Source of the DNA: an uncultured bacterium
GTDB lineage: Bacteria > Cyanobacteriota > Vampirovibrionia > Gastranaerophilales > Gastranaerophilaceae
Assembly (NCBI GenBank): GCA_946183815.1
Contig: CAMHDG010000036.1
Span: 1-10,289 of the forward strand
Reading direction: 5' to 3'
Length of the DNA stretch: 10,289 bases
Shown piece after piece: positions 6,957 through 10,289 of the stretch. Position 1 is the stretch's first letter, and each line of letters begins with the position of its first letter. Under the pieces are notes generated by a model. The model saw only the letters and a program-made list of their open reading frames with translations. It was not told the DNA's origin and searched no databases. The translations under genes and the position numbers were made by a program.

Positions 6957-8305
6957 TTATTGCTCTCCTTTAAATTTTCAAGAATTTCTTCAAACTTCAT
7001 TGAACGTGAAGCCTTCAAGAATATTGTAGTACCAACTGCAATATTATCAAGAATGTAACGTGCTGCTGACTCATTGTTCTCGAAGTTTTTAGTAAAACAT
7101 ACATTTACCGCATCAGAAATCTCTTTTGCTAATTCTCCGACTGTGAGTATTTGTAAGGTGCAATTTTTTGCACCGATTTTTTTATTGATAAACTCTCCAA
7201 CCTCTTTGTGATAAACCTTTTCGTTTATCCCAAGTTCACCCATATTTCCTAAAATAACTACAAGATTTGAATACAAGTCCAATACTGTATTCAAGGTTGC
7301 CTTCATAGAATCAGGGTTTGCGTTATAACTGTCATTTATCACACTATAACCTGCGATTTTTTCGACCTCCCAACGCTTTTCAATAGGTTTATATTCTGCT
7401 AACCCTTTTTTAATAAGAGGGTATTCTATATCCAAAATATGCCCGATATTTATGGCAGCAAGAGAGTTTTCAATATTATAATCACCCTCTATATTTAACT
7501 CATAATTTTCGTTTTTATAAACAAAATTTGAATATCCTATTTCCTTTTTCAAAATTTCCACATCATTGATTGAGTAATATATTTTTTCGCCCCCAAAATT
7601 GACGGTTGATTTAATCAAAGCGTCATCGTGCGCTATAAACACTCCGTCAGGGTTTTGATGTGAAGTTATTTCACACTTTGCTTTTGCAATATTCTCTCTT
7701 GAGCCTAATCGCCCTATATGAGCAGTACCAACATTTGAAATAATAGAGTAATCAGGCTCAACATATTTTGAGATAAGTTCTATCTCACCTAAGCCTCTCA
7801 TGCCTGCCTCTATAATAAGAACTTGAGTATCTTCATCCATAGAAAAAATCGTCTGACAAAGTCCGATTTCGTTGTTATGATTAAGCGGAGTCCTTATTGT
7901 GTTATATTTTTGAGAAACAACAGAATAAACAAGTTCTTTTGTGGTTGTTTTACCGGAACTCCCTGTAATCATTATAACTTTAGGGTTGATTTTATGTCTG
8001 TACCGGTTAGCAAGTTTTAGATATGCCTCTTTTGTATCATTTACTTTCAGACCAACAATGTCTTTATCAACAACAAAAGATGTTGGTATATTTACTCCAA
8101 AATAGGCAGTTGCACCATTTTCCACTGCTTTATCAATAAATTGTTCTCCGTCAAAGCGTTCGCCTTTTAATGGGATATAAAAATCACCTTTTTTAATAGT
8201 GCGGGTATCAGTAGAAAACGAATTAACCTCTCGCTCTAAAATATCTCTTGACAAACCATCAACATTTGCCCCAACCACTCTTGCTATCTCTTTTATCTTC
8301 ATCAT
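6953..8305 (-). CDS. murF: UDP-N-acetylmuramoyl-tripeptide--D-alanyl-D-alanine ligase
   Basis: A cytoplasmic Mur ligase that attaches D-Ala-D-Ala to the UDP-MurNAc-tripeptide, the last soluble step before MraY. Seen: the N-terminal UDP-binding domain with STDTRTIKKGDFYIPLKGERFDG (31-53); the P-loop GSSGKTTTK (115-123); LNHNNEIG (141-148); EAGMRGLGEI (166-175); NVGTAHIGRLGS (191-202); the ligase-domain Arg-Trp (311-312); NDSYNANPDS (324-333); LGNMGELG (352-359); and KASRSMKFE (431-439). The full length of 450 aa is standard. The first of two adjacent ATGs is used. There is no Shine-Dalgarno before it, and a promoter candidate ends only 6 nt upstream, so its mRNA may be leaderless. murF is the first gene of the minus-strand cluster; murE, its usual upstream partner, is not present, and the next gene diverges. 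Confidence 0.97.
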   Translation of the reverse strand: MMKIKEIARVVGANVDGLSRDILEREVNSFSTDTRTIKKGDFYIPLKGERFDGEQFIDKAVENGATAYFGVNIPTSFVVDKDIVGLKVNDTKEAYLKLANRYRHKINPKVIMITGSSGKTTTKELVYSVVSQKYNTIRTPLNHNNEIGLCQTIFSMDEDTQVLIIEAGMRGLGEIELISKYVEPDYSIISNVGTAHIGRLGSRENIAKAKCEITSHQNPDGVFIAHDDALIKSTVNFGGEKIYYSINDVEILKKEIGYSNFVYKNENYELNIEGDYNIENSLAAINIGHILDIEYPLIKKGLAEYKPIEKRWEVEKIAGYSVINDSYNANPDSMKATLNTVLDLYSNLVVILGNMGELGINEKVYHKEVGEFINKKIGAKNCTLQILTVGELAKEISDAVNVCFTKNFENNESAARYILDNIAVGTTIFLKASRSMKFEEILENLKESNK

Positions 8306-8311
8306 GGTTAT

Positions 8312-8340
8312 ATTTTAGCACAAAGGTAAATTATTGTTTA
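8312..8340 (-). promoter_or_regulatory. Candidate extended -10 promoter for murF, possibly giving a leaderless mRNA
   Basis: On the minus strand TAAACA (8335-8340) and TAAAAT (8312-8317) are 17 nt apart, and TGC directly before the -10 fits an extended -10 element. Only 6 nt separate the -10 from the murF ATG, so transcription would begin at or next to the start codon. The -35 lies inside the left arm of the palindrome. This is pattern matching only. Confidence 0.35.
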
Positions 8341-8368
8341 GCGGTTTCACCGCTAAACAATAATTTAC
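8326..8368. repeat. Perfect 20-bp inverted repeat in the divergent promoter region
   Basis: The arms 8326-8345 and 8349-8368 are perfect reverse complements, with a TTC loop between them and GCGGT/ACCGC at the apex. No T-run follows on either strand and it lies between two divergent starts, so it is not a terminator of the neighbouring genes. It covers the candidate -35 of murF and ends 7 nt before the candidate -35 of the plus-strand unit. It could be an operator for both directions, a cruciform, or a palindromic dispersed repeat; the related copy at 34-53 favours the last. Confidence 0.75.
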
Positions 8369-8375
8369 ATAAACG

Positions 8376-8404
8376 AGGACAAGAAAACAATTTAGGGTTA
8401 TAAT
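8376..8404 (+). promoter_or_regulatory. Candidate promoter for the plus-strand two-gene unit
   Basis: AGGACA (8376-8381, four of six consensus bases) and a perfect TATAAT (8399-8404) are 17 nt apart. The predicted start near 8411 leaves a leader of about 13 nt that contains just the AAGGAG ribosome site (8413-8418). The geometry is good; function is inferred. Confidence 0.5.
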
Positions 8405-8423
8405 TATCGAAAAAGGAGAAAGT

Positions 8424-8666
8424 ATGATAAAGAGTTTTATATTCAGTGCATTAGGTACAGCGTTAATCGTGTTAGGAATAGGTTTTTGGGTAAACAACTG
8501 GTTTTTACAAGGTTATAACTGGCTATGGCTTGCAATCCCGTCATTTTGGGTATGCTGGCAAGTATTTTCAAGACTGTTTAAAGTGCTTGATATCCTGATA
8601 GGAATAGGCATAATCGCCCTCATTGTAATCTTACACAACAACGGTATAAGTTTCCCTCACCTTTAA
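8424..8666 (+). CDS. Small Trp-rich membrane protein of unknown function
   Basis: An 80-aa protein I do not recognise. It consists almost entirely of three hydrophobic segments (about 5-24, 32-49 and 53-71), with short polar links and a few basic residues (Lys3, Arg50, Lys53). Six of 80 residues are Trp (22, 26, 33, 35, 42, 45), clustered around the ends of the first two segments, which suggests interfacial placement in the inner membrane. The start is well supported: AAGGAG lies 5 nt upstream of the ATG and a promoter candidate lies just before it. The next gene begins 13 nt downstream on the same strand, so the two are probably cotranscribed. The good ribosome site and promoter make it a real gene rather than a chance ORF. 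Confidence 0.75.
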   Translation: MIKSFIFSALGTALIVLGIGFWVNNWFLQGYNWLWLAIPSFWVCWQVFSRLFKVLDILIGIGIIALIVILHNNGISFPHL

Positions 8667-8679
8667 AATAGGACTTTTT

Positions 8680-9468
8680 ATGGCTAGAAAATTAGTATTT
8701 ATGAGAGCACATTTTCTTGAATGGTATGTACTGATTGAGTACAACAAACTTTTACGCTCTATGAATAAAGGTGACGAATGTATAATATTTTTTGATAATA
8801 CAAAAAATGTTATTGATTGTAAGGACAACCACCCAATAAAAATGATTAATTTTAGCGGACTTGACGCAAAATGTCTGTTATATAATGATGCATTACATAA
8901 AGAAAGCCACTTACCCCTATATACTGATGACAGGGACAATCAGGACAGTGGGAATTTACTTTGGTTTAACGGAGATTATCCATTTTATTACGTAAGAAAT
9001 TATTTCCCTGATTTTGATTATTACTGGTGTACTGAATATGACGTATTTTGTAACGGCGATTCATATAAACCTTTTTTTAAACAATACGAAAAAGATGACA
9101 GCGATTTTTTAAGTGTTGATTATAAACCTATCGAGACAAAACCGGAAGAACGGTACAACTCTGAATGGGTATATACAAAAGAAGAACACTATTGCAGTTT
9201 CTTTCCGGTAATTAGACTATCTGGTAAAGCCGTAGATTTTCTATATGCAAGCAGATTAAGACAGGCTGAAATATTTTCAAAAATCAAACACGATGTAAAC
9301 CATCGCTGGATATATTGTGAATTATTCGCTCCATCAGAACTAACCAAAAACGGTTTTAAATGTAATGCTATTGATATGAAAACTATACGTTACGAACCAA
9401 AATATAATCTTAATATAGAACGTATTTTTGAATACCCTGATTATAAATTATATCATCCTGTAAAATAA
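8680..9468 (+). CDS. Hypothetical protein, possibly glycosyltransferase-like
   Basis: A 262-aa protein with no signal peptide or membrane segment, so probably cytoplasmic, rich in aromatic and acidic residues. It opens with a beta-strand-like stretch (KLVFMRAHF, 4-12) and a second one (ECIIFFDN, 33-40). The centre has WFNGDYPFYYVRNYF (95-109) and then DYYWCTEYDVFCNGD (113-127), where Glu119-x-Asp121 follows hydrophobic and aromatic residues much as the metal-binding DxD does in GT-A transferases and in DUF3405-like proteins. DADLL-like text follows (DDSDFLSVD, 139-147). HRWIYCELFAP (208-218) may be a second conserved block. These resemblances are from memory and weak; the role could be glycan modification. 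AGGA lies 6 nt before the ATG. It shares a unit with the small membrane protein and ends at a hairpin. Confidence 0.7.
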   Translation: MARKLVFMRAHFLEWYVLIEYNKLLRSMNKGDECIIFFDNTKNVIDCKDNHPIKMINFSGLDAKCLLYNDALHKESHLPLYTDDRDNQDSGNLLWFNGDYPFYYVRNYFPDFDYYWCTEYDVFCNGDSYKPFFKQYEKDDSDFLSVDYKPIETKPEERYNSEWVYTKEEHYCSFFPVIRLSGKAVDFLYASRLRQAEIFSKIKHDVNHRWIYCELFAPSELTKNGFKCNAIDMKTIRYEPKYNLNIERIFEYPDYKLYHPVK

Positions 9469-9470
9469 TA

Positions 9471-9497
9471 AGAAACTCCGGTAATACCAGAGTTTCT
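9471..9497. terminator. Bidirectional hairpin terminator between convergent genes
   Basis: AGAAACTC (9471-9478) pairs with GAGTTTCT (9490-9497). Inside this, GGT (9480-9482) pairs with ACC (9486-9488) around an AAT loop, with one C/A mismatch between the two stems. It begins 2 nt after the plus-strand stop and lies 28 nt beyond the stop of the minus-strand gene. Both flanks are T-rich in the exit direction (TTTATC on plus, TTATTATTTT on minus), so it can end transcripts from both sides. Confidence 0.8.
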
Positions 9498-9525
9498 TTA
9501 TCATATTCTTTAAATATTTACTAAA

Positions 9526-10289
9526 TTATGAACGTACTGATAATTGTTCACCGTTATAAGACAACTTTATATCACCGCCTGCAACTGTTACCTCAAATTC
9601 TGTATTAGCATTAAAGCCGTTATTAGCAATCCAATTTGTACCATTGTATTTATCTGTATCATCTTTTGTTAGATTAGAAGCAGATTGATTCCATTTATAC
9701 AATACCTTACCGTCCTTAACTTGTGAAAACTCAAATGTATATTCATTATGAGAACGATAATCAGTTATTGTAAAGTATTTAGGATAATCGCCAACTGTTT
9801 CATCAGCACCTTCAGCATTTCCTGCTTTACCTAATTTAACGGCATCAGTATAATTTTGTGATGTTGTACTTGTAGTTTTTGGAGTACCATTTACATTATC
9901 CGCCCATTTCGCACGAGCACCACCATTTTTCTTAAGTGAGTCAACACCTTCATATTCGGATGTTCCTGGTGCTTGATTCTTAACAGTACCTGCTGCGTCA
10001 CTATTAATTAATGTCTTTAAGTATGCACCCGTAGGAACACCATCCCCTGAACTAACAGCCCCAGCAGGTGAACTTGATGTAGGAGTAGTTGTTGTTGTCG
10101 CAGTAGTCGTAGTTGCAGTTGTAGTAGTTGCAGTAGTCGTTGTCGCAGTAGTTGTTGTCGCTGTTGTCGTTGCTGGAGTAGATGTAGTTGCGGTAGATGT
10201 AGTTGCTGTTGTAGTAGAAGGTGTTGTTGCAGTAGGTGTAAATGGAGTTACATAACTGTGGGCAAGATCGAATGTTCCGCCATAGTTAC
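9526..10289 (-). CDS. Partial Thr/Ala-rich repeat protein, probably surface or secreted; start outside window
   Basis: The frame is open from the right edge to a TAA at 9526-9528, giving 253 complete codons and no start; the gene enters from beyond the window. Coding sense is clear because no stop breaks the frame and the downstream half has normal composition. In order from the N-terminal side: about 15 residues (NYGGTFDLAHSYVTP), a linker of about 55 residues almost wholly Thr/Ala/Ser/Pro with Ala-Thr-Thr-Thr-Thr pentads (10081-10245), a Ser/Gly/Pro hinge, then about 180 residues rich in Asn, Thr, Gly, Asp and Lys. The end is polar and beta-prone (TEFEVTVAGGDIKLSYNGE near the C terminus). 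I see no cysteine, sortase motif or membrane anchor in this part. Thr-rich linkers of this kind typically join domains of extracellular proteins and may be glycosylated. The C-terminal domain is not recognised. Confidence 0.75.
   Translation of the reverse strand, partial: NYGGTFDLAHSYVTPFTPTATTPSTTTATTSTATTSTPATTTATTTTATTTTATTTTATTTTATTTTTPTSSSPAGAVSSGDGVPTGAYLKTLINSDAAGTVKNQAPGTSEYEGVDSLKKNGGARAKWADNVNGTPKTTSTTSQNYTDAVKLGKAGNAEGADETVGDYPKYFTITDYRSHNEYTFEFSQVKDGKVLYKWNQSASNLTKDDTDKYNGTNWIANNGFNANTEFEVTVAGGDIKLSYNGEQLSVRS
10081..10245 (-). repeat. Thr/Ala pentapeptide-coding repeat (about 15-nt period)
   Basis: Within the partial gene, Ala is followed by four Thr in successive pentads, five of them nearly regular (the last ends in five Thr) and earlier ones degenerate with Ser or Pro. 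On the plus strand this appears as a run of AGT, TGT, CGT and TGC triplets. All four Thr codons occur in mixed order, so the repeat is kept at protein level more strictly than at DNA level, though slippage-driven length change remains likely. Confidence 0.8.

Noticed and set aside
8326..8368. Palindrome as an intrinsic terminator
   Set aside because: No T-run follows on either strand, and no gene ends into it, since both neighbours diverge from it.
8315..8497. Minus-strand 60-aa ORF covering the palindrome
   Set aside because: It is antisense to the small membrane protein gene, contains the inverted repeat, and has no ribosome site or recognisable composition.
8631..8939. Minus-strand 102-aa ORF
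   Set aside because: It is antisense to the glycosyltransferase-like gene, which has a better start context and coherent protein composition.
10081..10245. CRISPR-like or non-coding minisatellite array
   Set aside because: The period is about 15 nt, units are imperfect and in frame, and there are no unique spacers; it encodes a Thr/Ala linker.

Overview
The window is AT-rich and comes from a bacterial chromosome. It is dominated by a minus-strand cell-wall (dcw-type) cluster. The prenyl synthase reads like cyanobacterial CrtE, and FtsW carries the QPNLS variant I associate with cyanobacteria. Together with the low GC, this suggests a non-photosynthetic relative of Cyanobacteria (Vampirovibrionia/Melainabacteria, perhaps a gut Gastranaerophilales). 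That placement is inference from remembered family features, not a search.

Minus strand, in transcription order: murF (8305-6953), mraY (6956-5988), a 344-nt non-coding gap, murD (5643-4294), ftsW (about 4343-3123), murG (3110-1986), a 91-nt gap with short octamer repeats, rsgA (1894-908) and an ispA/crtE-type prenyl synthase (915-49). murF/mraY, murD/ftsW and rsgA/ispA overlap, and ftsW/murG are 12 nt apart. The block is therefore probably two or three operons, with a plausible promoter before murF and another before murD. MurD and MurF build the peptide part of the UDP-MurNAc precursor. MraY and MurG turn it into lipid I and lipid II, and FtsW polymerises lipid II at the septum. The prenyl synthase feeds the isoprenoid pool from which the undecaprenyl carrier is made. 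RsgA is a ribosome-assembly GTPase. murC, murB and ftsQ do not follow murG, and murE does not precede murF.

Plus strand, diverging from murF: a Trp-rich 80-aa membrane protein (8424-8666) and a 262-aa unrecognised protein with a glycosyltransferase-like acidic motif (8680-9468). They are 13 nt apart and end at a hairpin that can serve both strands. The 118-nt divergent intergenic region holds a perfect 20-bp inverted repeat between two back-to-back promoter candidates. Nearly the same 20-nt arm recurs at the end of ispA, so this looks like a dispersed repeat family or a shared regulatory element.

Right edge: a minus-strand gene enters from outside the window (9526-10289, start not included). 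It encodes a Thr/Ala pentapeptide-repeat linker followed by a C-terminal region of about 185 residues that I do not recognise. It looks like a surface or secreted protein.

I saw no tRNA, rRNA, CRISPR array, transposase or known riboswitch. The most unusual signals are the palindrome and its repeat partner, the GGGTAAA-type octamers that supply gene stop codons, the two-gene plus-strand unit and the Thr-rich protein.
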